From the NCBI GenBank assembly GCA_016490735.1, contig JAEMWC010001430.1, positions 27,501 to 91,500 of the forward strand: 64,000 nucleotides of DNA, written 5' to 3'. Numbering within the stretch: position 1 is the first letter of the stretch; each line of letters begins with the position of its first letter. Below are positions 11,370 to 23,986 of the stretch, in pieces. The notes beneath the pieces were generated by a model. That model ran no database searches, was not told the DNA's origin, and worked only from the letters and a program-made list of their open reading frames with translations. Source of the DNA: Pachyseris speciosa (Eukaryota; Cnidaria; Anthozoa; Scleractinia; Pachyseridae). Both the position numbers and the translations under genes were made by a program.

Positions 11370-11950
11370 AAGCCCCGTTCAAACGGTCATGATACAGTCG
11401 AACCTCGATTATCCGGACCTCGATTATCCGGATTTTTCGATTATCCGGACTTGCTTAGCTGGTCCCAATTTTTCATGAATATTAATTGGCCACATTTAAG
11501 ATCCGCAGCAAAACTTTTTCTCTTCAAATTAAGTAATGAAATTCTGGTTCAAACTGAATTTGTTTCGCTTCAAAACATAAATCTGTACGCGTTTTGAGCT
11601 CACGCGCGCCATACTACGGCAATGTATTTCACTGAGCTCTGATTTGCTCAGGTGTTCTATGTTTCTAAGTGAAATTTCACACTCCAATTTAGCTCAGTCC
11701 CAATGAGTCCGGATAATCGAGGTTTTACTGTAGTTGATGATAGTTGATGATAGTTTCAGCTATCATTCACTATCATTGACTATCATGTCTGTGTTCAAAC
11801 GGCAAAAACTATCATCAACTATCATGTCGAATTTGAACATGTCCAAACTGCATGATAGTTGATGATAGTCGGTGATAGTGCATGATAGATCGTGTTCAAA
11901 CGCGCGTGATAGTTAAAACTATCATCGACTATACCGTTTGAACGGGGCTT
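11370..11950. mobile_element. MITE with AAGCCCCGTTCAAACGG ends and ACTATCAT repeats
   Basis: The left AAGCCCCGTTCAAACGG is matched by the inverted right CCGTTTGAACGGGGCTT. The interior is built from many short direct and inverted ACTATCATCA/TGATGATAGT motifs. It was itself hit by the pogo-type MITE 11395-11730, which interrupts a CATGATAGTTG motif. Confidence 0.7.
11395..11730. mobile_element. pogo/Tigger-type MITE
   Basis: The ends CAGTCGAACCTCGATTATCC and, inverted, CAGTAAAACCTCGATTATCC are typical of pogo/Tigger-type elements. TA flanks both sides (11393-11394, 11731-11732). It is 336 bp and non-coding. The ATTATCCGGA motif occurs three times near the left end. Confidence 0.85.
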
Positions 11951-12013
11951 AAGGTGGGACATTTCATGATGCACACAAAATATAACATATCTCAAAATAT
12001 GGCAATAAGAATA

Positions 12014-12191
12014 CACCTTATTCCAAAATGGCGGCAAATTTATTATTCTTTTGTTTGCATGTTAATTAGCCCTCTTTGCCTCATTTTTACTTCAACCTTC
12101 TTTTGTGTTTTGTACATGTTGACGAGGCAAAAAGGGCTAATTAACATGCAAACAAAAGAATAATAAATTGCCCGTATTTTGGAATAAGGTG
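12014..12191. mobile_element. palindromic MITE, TA target duplication
   Basis: Inverted halves with the end CACCTTATTCCAAAATGGCG on the left and a near-identical inverted end on the right (12180-12191). TA lies on both sides. It is about 178 bp and can fold into one long hairpin through the GAGGCAAAAAGGGCTAATTA segment. Confidence 0.85.
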
Positions 12192-12595
12192 TATAATCTT
12201 TATTATGCTTTCGTCAGTGTACACATTATGTACACATTATTATGCTTTTGTCGATGTGGAACATTTGGTGACGCTGTACGGCAATAACCGACAACCTGTT
12301 AACCCGAAACAACACTCAGTTTAAAGGCTGGGTTAGGCACTGATCTCTAGTGATTAGGCCTAAGCGCTGACTCGAAATGGTTAGCTTTCATTTATTATTA
12401 TGGTGATACCATATAAATTTGTAAAAAAATGTCTCCCTCGTCAGCTACCAATCGTTGATGTAGTGGATATGGATATCGTTGTGACCGCTATATCCCGGGT
12501 TTTACCCTTTGTGTGCTCTTTTCTGAGATTTTTTTTAACTTAGTGAAAATTTACTATAGAAAAGATCGTTCGGCACTTTATATACTCAAAACTAA

Positions 12596-12905
12596 GGCCC
12601 CGTCCACACCAAAAAGTTTTCGAAAACCTCGTTTTCACCCGTCCACACTACTCCGTTTTCAAAAATCTCCACTCTAGAGAGCGTTTTCGAAAACCTCCGT
12701 TTTCGATCGTGTTAGTGTGGACGGAAGGCAAAAACGGAGTGTGGACACCGATGCGTTCTCAAGAGCCTCCGTTTTCAAAGACCTCCTTTTTTGCCCCTCT
12801 ACACTACTCCGTTTTCGAAAACCTCCACCCTGGAGAGCGTTTTCGAAAACCTCCATTATTGATCGTTTTAGTGTGGACGGAAGGCGAAAACGGATAAAAA
12901 AGTAT
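12596..12905. mobile_element. truncated MITE of the GGCCCCGTCCACACC type
   Basis: The left end GGCCCCGTCCACACC is followed by two copies of a block about 155 bases apart (about 12645 and 12800), each reading CTCCGTTTTC-AAAA-CTCCA and GTGTGGACGGAAGGC. No matching right end is seen before the SINE fragment at about 12905, so the element is truncated. By its ends it resembles short hAT-type elements. Confidence 0.55.
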
Positions 12906-13055
12906 GGACTGGTAGCGGCTGCCAGATGCGCCTTTACAGGCTGACGTCCAATCTCACCCTAGAGAAGAATTGTAAAACCGCCATGAAAAGTTCTATGTGA
13001 TATGTGCAGTATATGATATGTATATGATATGTGCAGTATACCATTACCATTAAGA
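12905..13055 (+). mobile_element. SINE 3' fragment
   Basis: The stretch GTAGCGGCTGCCAGATGCGC, CAGGCTGACGTCCAATCTCA and AACCGCCATGAAA matches, in the opposite orientation, the 3' half of the tRNA-headed SINE at 26165-26568. Only the 3' part is present. A short TATGATATGTGCAGTA duplication follows at its tail. Confidence 0.7.
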
Positions 13056-14625
13056 GTTTGAGTTAGCTCATTTTTATCTTAGCTATGCATAACCAAAAAC
13101 AACGTTAAACAGTTTTCATAAGCTAAAAGATAGTCGTTTTAAAGAAAATATGGCTATTATTTTCCCTTTGTCATGGGAAAACAGGTCTACTTTTGATTCC
13201 AGAGTGTAACTAACAATCTACGACACTGCCCTATACTGCAGATTCCTGTGGGATTGAACCGTCTCTTTCGCCTGGCATTTCTCGTCACAGCTTTTAAACT
13301 AGCTTTCCAAGAAGATCCGTAAATTAGACGAAAGAATATTTATTTAGTTGACATGTAGTATGTATTGCAGGCTTCACTCATTCCTAATTTTAAAAGCCGA
13401 ACCTTTGAACATTCTTAATTAATTCTCAGCAATATGAACTGCAATTATGGACAAACTATAGCCATCTAAGGAACCTTCCAGCCGGCAAATGACATATGTC
13501 TATTTAAGTAATTATAAATAAAGTTGTTATTGTTGTTCTTGCCTTATCATGTACGTTGAGGTGAAGTCTTCCATTAAAAGTAGAGATTAGAATAGGCTCT
13601 TCAGTACTAAATACTTCCGAAACTGTTTTCTAGAAAGATAAAAACTGGGTAAGATTGCTTTTTCTGCGTTTTGTAGTGTTCCTGTGTAACTGTATGAAAA
13701 TCGAAGTTCTTTCAAACTTGATTAAACGTCTCATGTAGATGTAGAAGGCGTAATCTCGGCACCCTACTCCTGTGGGACTTTTCCTTTATACAAAGGGCCA
13801 TAGATGGACCTTCACGCATGTTCCGAAGCTGCCGGTGTCCTAGCAAATTTGGAACCCCATATTTTGGACCCCCCATATTTGGGAAAATTGACCGTTAGCA
13901 TAAAGCACAGAGACCTGTGAAAGTTGTTTAAAGTACGCGCCGCGGCCTTTCATAAAGTAGATGCAATTTTAAAATCCTGTTTCTTTTCATTCGCGTTGTT
14001 TTTCCAGGACACTGAATTTGTATAGTTTGAATGGGCGGCGCTTTAACAAAGGAGGTGCTGCTTTTTAAAGTAACACTTCTTGGCTGAAAAAGGCATTTAT
14101 GCTCCCTGCATAAAAGTTTACCTGACTACATGTCGACTTCACAGAAGGCAAGTCTTAAAAATTCGTTACTTATTTGTTATCATAAAATTACAGCAAATTA
14201 TCACTTTCTCATTTGGTCAAGTAAATATAGCTTTTTTAAAACTCGCTTTAATTCAGTTATAGTAGAAAGTATTGAAAGTTATTATTAAGAAAGTTTGGTT
14301 TTCAAAATTTAAAGATACAAACTAGTGTTGCAGGTTCTTTTTTACACTAAGTATTAAAGATTTTTTGAAAAGAAATAACTGCCTCAATATATATATTTTT
14401 TTTAACAACTCCAAAACAATTTGGAAAGGAATTTTATTACCTTACTTAATAGAGCACTTGTTTTCAGGGGGATTCAGATCCGCGAAAGGGGGTCCAAATC
14501 TGCCGCTAGCGGACCTGGGCCGAGGGGTGTATTATCGGAGATGTGGAAGTAACGAATAAAGTAATTAAATTTAAAGTGCTCGTTGATACCATGGGATTAA
14601 GGGTGCCAGTTTGAAAGATGAATTC
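13056..14625. other. 1.6-kb stretch with no gene recognised
   Basis: No domain-bearing frame. A short tail-like AATAAAGTTGTTATTGTTGTT at 13518-13538 may be a retroposon end. The G-rich patch at 14466-14530 is unexplained. Confidence 0.4.
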
Positions 14626-14630
14626 TTGCT

Positions 14631-15060
14631 CTAGATTTTCACGGCTTTCCGTGGTACTTTGATGTAGGGAAAGGCATGTTTTGTTTGGAATGGCGACTGG
14701 TTTGGATGCGTCTTAGTCATCTTTGTCAGTATTCCTGTTTCACCAAAGTGTAACTTTTTGCATAATTTACAGGTTATAGAGGTACATTTTGGAGGTACAC
14801 GAAAACGGTCATTGATCTTAACAGGTCGCATAGGGTCCAATATTCTGCCAGCGTTTTGAATGAAAGGACAAGTTTTGCATCGCCAGCGCGCGCATTTAAA
14901 GGTGCCAGGTTGCTCGTTTGTTTTGATTGTGCTTCTGACTAGAAAGTTGCCCACATTTCTGTCACGTTTGAATGAAATCATTGGTGGTTGCGAAAAGATT
15001 CTAGCCGTTTCCGGATCACTTTGCAGTATTTTAATTATAGTTATTAATAATGATGGTTTT
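14631..15060 (-). pseudogene. Penelope-like element: linker and start of GIY-YIG nuclease
   Basis: Reading leftward from about 15055 the frame gives KPSLLITIIKIL, SDPETARIFSQPPMISFKRD, then NVGNFLVRS, PGTFKCARWRCKTCPFIQNA and CTSITCKLCKKLHFGETG. This is the linker, the cysteine cluster and the beginning of the GIY-YIG endonuclease of a Penelope-like element. The expected Tyr of the GIY motif region is replaced (LHFGETG), and the frame degenerates into unrelated sequence before its stop at 14631. Wording differs from the LKDILVRAKL-type copies, so at least two Penelope lineages are present. Confidence 0.8.
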
Positions 15061-15371
15061 AACTGAATTATGAGGGTGAAATATGGGTTATTGAGGGCCC
15101 AACAAATTCAGTGGTCAACAGTCAGCACTGCAAACTTCACAAAAGGAAAAGAATGACAGAATTCCATTCACCCTCATAATAACACTCAAAACGTCAGCTT
15201 TCCTAATCTCTTCACGGTGGTCAGTTTACATTTATCAACTCCGTTGACAAACTAAATCTAAGTTTATGTTCAGTTAACCGAATAAGTAGTTTACTCAAAA
15301 CAGGGACAAACATTTACATATCGGTGCAGAAACAAAACAGATAGGTGCTTACCAAACATTTTATCACAAGA

Positions 15372-15919
15372 GAGCTTAATCAACGACGACGGCAACAAGA
15401 AAACACCGGTGATAAAACAAAAGGTTGAATGCGCAAAACCAATCGCTTTGCACGTGCGTTTTACAGTTTGGTACAGATTTCTTGGCAGTCCCTTGCAAAA
15501 ACTGGCTACAACACCATGGGTATGACCGAATTTTTGTAGAGAACGCGAACGCATGACGTTAAACGTTTCTTCCTTTTTTCGAACATTAATGTTTTTTTTT
15601 AAACTCCTCCTGCATAGTTCGCCCGCATTGTAAAGGTCGAATGAGTAGCTGAAATACATGTAAATAAATCCCCAATTGTGAACGATATATGAAATAAATC
15701 ATACATGAACTGCGGAAATGAAATCAAATGAAGAGTGATCCTCGCAGTTGTGAACGCAATTTATGCAATTGCGAAATTTTTCAGGCTTCTTTTCGCAATT
15801 GCATAAATTGCGTTTACAACTGCGAGGATCACTCTTCATTTGAAATCCCCAATTGAATAGTGAAATGATAGTTTGAAATGCCGTTTTCGTTGTCGTTGCC
15901 GTCGTCGTTGCTGAAGCTC
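15372..15919. mobile_element. degenerate TIR element (CAACGACGACGGCAAC type)
   Basis: The left GAGCTTAATCAACGACGACG and the inverted right GAGCTTCAGCAACGACGACG form the ends. The interior shares a mid-section with the intact relative at 51733-52098 (aligned words include GTCATGCG-TCACG and GTTGCCGTCGTCGTTGC). It is interrupted by the palindromic MITE 15726-15841. Confidence 0.6.
15726..15841. mobile_element. palindromic MITE, 6-bp flanking repeat
   Basis: The two halves AAATGAAGAGTGATCCTCGC ... are inverted copies over about 50 bp with a short central loop. GAAATC flanks both sides (15720-15725, 15842-15847), consistent with a target duplication. Confidence 0.8.
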
Positions 15920-16896
15920 GCTATACTCAGTCCCTCACTCATCAACTCGTTCACTCAAATGTTTTGTACTAAATGGCACCAGGAGAGGATAAAAGGTCAG
16001 AGAACGATTTATCCTCTCTTGATGGCACCCGCACCCACCTACAGCGAATACAGCACCCGAGTAATAACGGCGTATCTGGACTTACGTCTAGAAACCCTAC
16101 GAAAAAGTCTTGCGGTAAGACTATCCCACATTCGATTCAGTTACAAGGGTTTAGAAAAATCGGCAGCTAAAATACATTAAACCACTGATCTATTTCGAGT
16201 GTGAAGTGATGTATATTTTTTATTTACCTTGGACAGCTTAAAATCGTGTTTTGGATTTGTGTTCTAAAGAGACTAGAAACAGAAAGTTTGCTATGGGTTT
16301 AAGACATAAGAAAGCAGGAGGGCATTGAAACGTTGCAATTGGCCATTACTGTATTTTAAACGGTTATCAGTTGGTAAACGTAACTTCGAGCATAAAATTA
16401 AAGAACGCTACTTCGTGTAAAAAGGGAAAGGGTATTCCGACATCGATAGCTGATCAGTCAGAAAGCTAAAACGATCAAATAAATTGCTGAATAACAAGAA
16501 AAATAAAGAATTTACATCACCACATGCTATTTAAAATTAAAGACTAACATTAATAATCGAGGATTAAAACAACTGAATGTAATAGTACAATGTTTAAGCC
16601 ACAACTCAGACTTACATGGTGCCCGTGACTAAATCAAAGTAAAACAGGCTGGCCACCCGTAACGATGAAAAGTTCCTTGACTTCTTCGGCCTAGCTTTTC
16701 ACTAACCACAAACTAGAAATAAGTCAAAGCAATAAACGCCTTTCTCAAAAAGGTATTCGAAATGACCTTACCTTTGACAGCAAAACTTACAGCAGGGAAA
16801 ATAACCTCTTTCGTAAACCTAAGGGCTGTAAAATTTCCTGACCAGTGTGTTTCAATTAAGGAAAATGGCTCGGTCACCACGTCTGAGGAGTGGCTC
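15920..16896. other. no gene recognised
   Basis: Two overlapping plus frames at 15878-16180 contain no known motif. The rest is AT-rich without visible repeats. Confidence 0.4.
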
Positions 16897-16904
16897 ACTA
16901 CTTA

Positions 16905-17440
16905 CGGTCGTGACTAGAATGGAATTACTCCAAAGTCAAGTCACACACTCAGTTTTGTGCATATAAAGTGGCAAACGATCTTACTAAAGTCATACTAAGT
17001 TTTTAAAAAAATCTTTGAAAAGAGTATACAAAGAAGAGTCGAACCCGGGTTATCGGCGTCACATCTATATCCATAGCCACTACACCAATGATTGGTGTAG
17101 TGGGCCACCCTCGTGTAATGGGCCACCCTGGCAAAATAAAGTTTACCTACCTACCTACCAATGATCGATTGGTTCAATTTTTAACAAATTTGTATTGTGT
17201 CACCACAACAATATATGAATGCTAACCATTACGAGTCAGCGCTTAACCCCAATCACTAGAGATCAGTGCCTAACCCAGCAGTGATTCTCTGCCTAAACGA
17301 GAGTGTTGTTTATCTGCCAAAGTAAGTTAACACTAGTAATACCGGCAACAAATGTCGCACCTCATTTTGAGAGATAATGTATACATGTATCACTAAGTGC
17401 GTCTCAACTTATTTTGGAGTATCCATTCCAGTCATAACCC
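16905..17440 (-). mobile_element. TIR element with 8-bp target duplication and tRNA-like core (intact copy)
   Basis: ACTACTTA occurs at 16897-16904 and 17441-17448, a perfect 8-bp duplication of the hAT kind. The ends are CGGTCGTGACTAGAATGGA (left) and, inverted, GGGTTATGACTGGAATGGA (right), each followed by TACTCCAAA. On the minus strand the interior contains a tRNA-like segment (17042-17100). About 55 bases with a CTAC repeat are inserted at 17100-17155 relative to copy 1. A second, heavily interrupted copy lies at 11339-12595 in the opposite orientation. Confidence 0.8.
17042..17100 (-). other. tRNA-like segment with A-box and B-box look-alikes
   Basis: On the minus strand TTGGTGTAGTGGCTATGGAT is followed 30 bases later by ACCCGGGTTCGACTC, which fits the spacing and wording of internal Pol III boxes A and B. 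A full cloverleaf does not form by eye. Copy 1 at 12455-12515 has the decayed equivalent (CCCGGGTTTTACC). Confidence 0.5.
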
Positions 17441-17448
17441 ACTACTTA

Positions 17449-19567
<2,119 letters not shown>

Positions 19568-19869
19568 CAGTTAAAAAGACCGATCATTCGCCGAATAAGG
19601 ACTGTGAATCATCAGTAGTGATCCTTTTGGTTCTGCATCTTTCGTTGGGCCAGGAAGCGCCTTCAACCGTCTATATATATGTATATATATTAAAAAGTGA
19701 ACTACGGATATCAGATTTCCCGCATTTTGATGGGTTAGCCGGACACAGGCTATCAGCTCATATACCTGCACTACCTTATATGGTTAATGAACGCTTCAGC
19801 AAACAGAGAAAGTTCAATAATTAATTTTTCCTTCGAAACGGCAGGTTACATAACTTCCGTCACTCACCT

Positions 19870-20240
19870 TTTCTGCATTTGTTAATTACCCGACTTATAT
19901 AAGCTAGGACCTCAGACTAGCACAACCATTGTAAATAGTTTTTAGTTCTTAGTTTTTAAACTTTTTAATCTGAAGAAGGCTGAACAGCCGAATCGTCATT
20001 ACATTCGTCAGATCAGCTAGAAGTTCGTCCCACTGTCCTTATTTCTTATTTATATATATATACACGTAGATACACGTGTATCATCACACTAGCGACGTAG
20101 ATCATCACACTAGCGAAATAATTAGCCACTCATCTCATTTGTATATAAGAAGGCATGTTCTTAGTTGAATAAAGTTCCGTCTAACGAGTGCTTAGGCGCG
20201 AAACTCAGAGTCACAGAGAATCGATGCGTCCTCTTTAATC
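19870..20240 (+). other. retroelement terminal-region relic (promoter-like, possible pLTR)
   Basis: Two TATA-like starts (CTTATATAAG at 19895, GTATATAAGAAGG at 20141) and an AATAAAG at 20169 lie in a compact region. A hairpin-bearing word CTGAAGAAGGCTGAACAGCC plus GAATCGTC (19971-19999) resembles sequence common in Penelope terminal repeats. Neither paired terminal repeats nor an adjoining coding region were found, so this is tentative. Confidence 0.3.
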
Positions 20241-20248
20241 CTTCAACT

Positions 20249-20252
<4 letters not shown>

Positions 20253-20297
<45 letters not shown>
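20253..20297. repeat. (TA)n microsatellite
   Basis: About 22 TA units immediately left of the duplicated segment that starts near 20300. Confidence 0.95.
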
Positions 20298-20302
<5 letters not shown>

Positions 20303-20339
20303 TAAATCCGAAACATGTTATTTAAAAAAGAAACTCAAG

Positions 20340-20530
20340 TTAATAAATTCTTCGAAAAGTATTTTGAAAAAAAAAATTATAATAATGATGCTCCTATGAA
20401 GTAACTTACAATGACTTAAATTCATCATTGCACTTCAAGATTAATAAATCGAGCTTAAAATAGAATCAACAAATCAACTTTCTGATCGCCAACGTAAATA
20501 GGTATTGCGCATACTAGTAGCAAAGCATAT
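20340..20530 (+). repeat. direct duplication, copy 1
   Basis: It matches 20945-21120 in the same orientation: AATAAATTCTTCGAAAAGTA, CAAGATTAATAAATCGAGCT and CGCCAACGTAAATAGGTATT occur in order in both. The words AAATCCGAAACATGTTATTTA at 20305 and 20538 bracket this copy. Confidence 0.85.
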
Positions 20531-20586
20531 TAAAACAAAATCCGAAACATGTTATTTATAATGGTAATTTAACTGAGTGGACTGCA

Positions 20587-20690
20587 ATTTGGTCTGAAAT
20601 CATACGTGTGATTTCAAAATCGAACGAGCGCGCAGCGCAAGTATGATTTGAAATCACAAGTATGATTTCAGACCAAAATTGCATGACACG
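20587..20690. mobile_element. palindromic repeat between the duplicated segments
   Basis: TTGGTCTGAAATCATACGTG on the left is answered by inverted CACAAGTATGATTTCAGACC on the right, with a GCGCGCAGCGC centre. It is a typical foldback MITE shape. A wider inverted match (AAATCACACAGTT near 20717 and GTGATTTCAAAATGGGTGTA near 20900) surrounds the following 200 bases. Confidence 0.65.
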
Positions 20691-20944
20691 AAGTTTAATT
20701 AGCACTTTATTACACCCATTTTGAAATCACACAGTTTTTTGTCAATGTTAATATTTGTTTATCCATGAAATTTGATAGGTTAGTATTATTTCACTTTCAT
20801 TGTGATGAGTTAAAGAAAGGATGCGATTTAGAGTAAAAAATGGTGCAATTTGGGAATAAAGGCACTGTTGAGAGCCAATCAGATTGCAAGGATCACCAGT
20901 GATTTCAAAATGGGTGTAATAAAAAAAAGAAATTGGAGTCGGCA

Positions 20945-21120
20945 ATAAATTCTTCGAAAAGTATTTTGCAAAAAAAATTATGCTACTATGAAGCAAGTTA
21001 CATTGACTTAAATTTACCATTGCTCTTCAAGATTAATAAATCGAGCTTTAAATAGAATTAAGGAATCAACTTTAACGCCAACGTAAATAGGTATTGCGGA
21101 TACTAGTAGTTAAGCATTTT
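20945..21120 (+). repeat. direct duplication, copy 2
   Basis: Second copy of 20340-20530, about 600 bases downstream and diverged by point changes and small indels. Confidence 0.85.
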
Positions 21121-21543
21121 ATCTGAAAGAGATCAAATTATATTAACTTGCATAGTATAAATATATCAAATAATTACATTACAATCAACCTAATATTTAC
21201 AACTAATGCCTTCTATGAGCTTGTTAATATTACAAAATGTGCAAAATAAAATAAAGATGTACTGTGAATATCTTCACATTATAATACTAGAAGATTAAAA
21301 AATTCAGTAATCTGCTATGAACAATAAATTAACGTAAACTTTTAATCTCACAATTAATAAATAAAACAAGATCTTTGTCTACTATCAAGAGAAGTGCTAT
21401 ACAATTATTTAATTGGTTAAATGACAAAAGTTCAGACAATGTGAACATTACTGACTGAAGTGAATCCACAGACTGAGAGATTAAAGACAAGGCTAATTAC
21501 CTTTACTGTATTCACATATGAGTGGTTTTCCCGTATGCCGTGT

Positions 21544-22137
21544 GATCCCCGCCAAAATTAGCGTACCTAATTTCTGGTTGTCCAACTAAATTGTGCTCTA
21601 TAAATTTCGCATACATGCATTTATATAATAACCACAGTCAATTCGCGCGCTCTGATTGGTCAATCAGCTATGGTTTATTGTACCAGTAAACTCATGGAAA
21701 TTTCGCGCGCCTTCTGAATTATTATATAACAGCAATATACCACAAGTTTCTATAGTTTATAGGCTGATAAACCACTTGGGATGTTGGAAGAACACTCGAA
21801 GAATTCGTAAATCACTCGCCTGTGGCTCGTGATTCACGAATTCTTCGATTGTTCTTCCAACATCCCGTGTGGTTTATCAGCCTATAAACCATAGAAACTT
21901 GTGATATATTGCTTAAATAAATTCTATCTTGTGACATCAAATTCGGTAACACCAGATTCTATCTCGTGACATCAAATTTGGTAAGACTAAATTTTATCCC
22001 GTGACATCAAATTCGGAAAGAGTTAATTCTATTCTGTGACATCAAATTCTGTGATACCAAATTCTATATATGCGAAATTGATAGAGCACAATTTAGTTGG
22101 ACAACCAGAAATTAGGTAAGCTAATTTTGGCGGGGAT
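21544..22137. mobile_element. TIR element with internal palindrome and 36-bp tandem repeats
   Basis: Arms of about 70 bp: left GATCCCCGCCAAAATTAGCG and an inverted near-identical right end (22068-22137). Inside is a second palindrome (about 21741-21900, word GATGTTGGAAGAAC and its inverse). After it come four tandem units of about 36 bp built on TTCTATCTTGTGACATCAAA (21925-22075). No coding frame. Confidence 0.75.
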
Positions 22138-22559
22138 CCCACGCCATATTCCCGAACGCTGAAAGTACATTCAACAACTAATTCTAGTGTTCACGTTTTT
22201 TTCTGAATTAAACTGTAATTAACAATGAATGGGCCATCAATGAAACAAATGTGATATTCGCATTGAGTAACAAAGCGCCCACACATTCTACCGCAATACA
22301 GCGGTCCTAATTAAACTAAAATTCTGGTGCTTTGATTTCGAAGGTCAGCTATTTCAAGACATCTGTTTTGAATAGCTGTAGAACTGAATATGTAACAGCT
22401 ATAAATAATAATATCTTCAATCTTGCCAAGATCGATAAGAAGACAACATTCTAGTCTAACTCCCAGTCAAACTCGTTTAGGTGTGTTCCTTTGCATCACA
22501 AGTCAGGCGTTGCCAAAATGGGCTTTCGAGTTAAAGAAAAACTGAAATACTTGAATGTA

Positions 22560-22743
22560 CAGTGGAACCTCGATTTAACAAAGTGCCAATGGAGCCAATG
22601 GACTAAGGAAATTGGTTCGTTATATCGAGGGTTCGTTATATCAGGATCCTTTCCCATACATTTTAAAAGCCGGGCTGAAGAATATCGTTCGTTATATCGA
22701 GGACTTCTTTATATAGAGGTTCGTTAAATCGAGATTCCACCGG
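22560..22743. mobile_element. pogo/Tigger-type MITE
   Basis: The left end CAGTGGAACCTCGATTTAAC is matched by the inverted right end (GTTAAATCGAGATTCCACCG). TA lies at 22558-22559 and 22744-22745. It is 184 bp, with internal CGTTATATCGAGG motifs. Confidence 0.8.
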
Positions 22744-22745
22744 TA

Positions 22746-23980
22746 CCGTGTCTAAAGTCAATCGAACAGATGCAGTGTACGTGCCAAAATACTTCCTAGG
22801 AACCCTTCTGATGCTACAGAATCATGACGTAATCTGCTTACTGATCACTATGTGAAATCAGGTACCGGTCTCGATCTGCCCTGCAAATTTCCTTCTGGTC
22901 AGAAATTTGTCTAATTTGATAAATACAGGATGCAAAGGGGAACACTCTTTTCAGCTTCTCTTGTTTTTGTACACAGTTAAAAGACTACATTGTGATATAG
23001 AAAATAGTTATATTCTACAATGCCGCTGGATTGAAGATAACTACTACTTTCTTCCCAGGAAAAAATGTATGATTATAAACGTTTTAACGTATCTCCATGG
23101 CACAAATTATTGTTAAGATCAATATATATATATTTCTGACAGCGTTATGTACAATTTATAACTCTTTGAGTTGAAGGGAAAATTTCATTATGATTTGCCA
23201 GAAAGGAGATGAAGAAAAGATGACTTCAAGCAAGAAAAAAAAAAGAAACAAAGCATGTCCTCAGAAGAACGTTCGAAGTATATATGGTGTATTCCAAGAC
23301 CCAACCGATATACTCCTTTTTAAACTTCACTCATTCAAACTATATCAATGAAATGGAATGGATAGAGGCAGAGGGTACGAACACCGAGGACTGCATCTTC
23401 ACTTTATACAGTGCCGTAGGTTCTTTAACGTACGCCCCCAGCTCTGGAGGAAGCAAGGGCAACGGGTATAACGTCTCTGCTGAAAGAATGCGAGTCAATG
23501 TTATTTTAATATATCTTTGCGGTATGCTTTCCGTACGCAAAAGAAAAAAGGAAGACATGGTTCTGTCTAAACAGTCTCAGTCGAATATAAGGCGCATTGT
23601 AAGTACGCATGTTTTTCACAGTTTGAAGAATAAAGGTACGGTCTCATTCAGTTCCCCTCTTTTTTCTCACCTTTTTGTTTCTGTGGGAGGGGTGGAAGTG
23701 GGGGCCATGGGGGAAGTGGGAAGGGCTTCAAAGGCCGTCCGGGCTGGAAGTCATCTCTCCTTCGATCCCCTTTCTGACGCTCCTGCCTGGCAGGCTATAA
23801 CTCTAATTGTATTATTATGATCAAACGGGAGCGCGAATTAACATAGCAATGACCCGCGTGTAGCTACTGCTAATTAATTTCACATACCTTCACATAATGG
23901 GCGTGGTCTCCGATAAGGCCACCACGGCTTAAGATTTAACGGACTCAATTTCCAAGACGATGTGCAAGATGCACCACTCC
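22746..23980. other. 3' flank or intron of the TRAF-like gene; no exon recognised
   Basis: Minus-strand inspection for a MATH domain exon found none. The plus frame 23284-23820 lacks any motif and is not supported. The G-rich patch 23680-23790 ends in CTGCCTGGCAGGCTA, a small palindrome. Confidence 0.4.
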
Positions 23981-23986
23981 TCTTAC

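Larger units (their letters stand above)
11339..12595 (+). mobile_element. hAT-like tRNA-core element, copy 1 (right end lost, three insertions)
   Basis: The left end CGGTTATGTCTGAAATAGAT followed by ACTCCAAAA matches the ends of the intact copy at 16905-17440. After the insertions, the internal part (12290-12590) matches that copy closely: GGTTAGGCACTGATCTCTAG, then GCGCTGACTCG-AATGGTTAGC and the tRNA-like TGATGTAGTGGATATGGATA ... CCCGGGTTTTACC (12455-12515). The match stops at about 12590, where a GGCCCCGTCCACACC-type MITE starts. Nested insertions are 11370-11950, 11395-11730 and 12014-12191. Confidence 0.65.

Noticed and set aside
23284..23820. 178-aa plus-strand frame
   Set aside because: No motif, mixed composition that changes midway, and the frame crosses a G-rich repeat patch.
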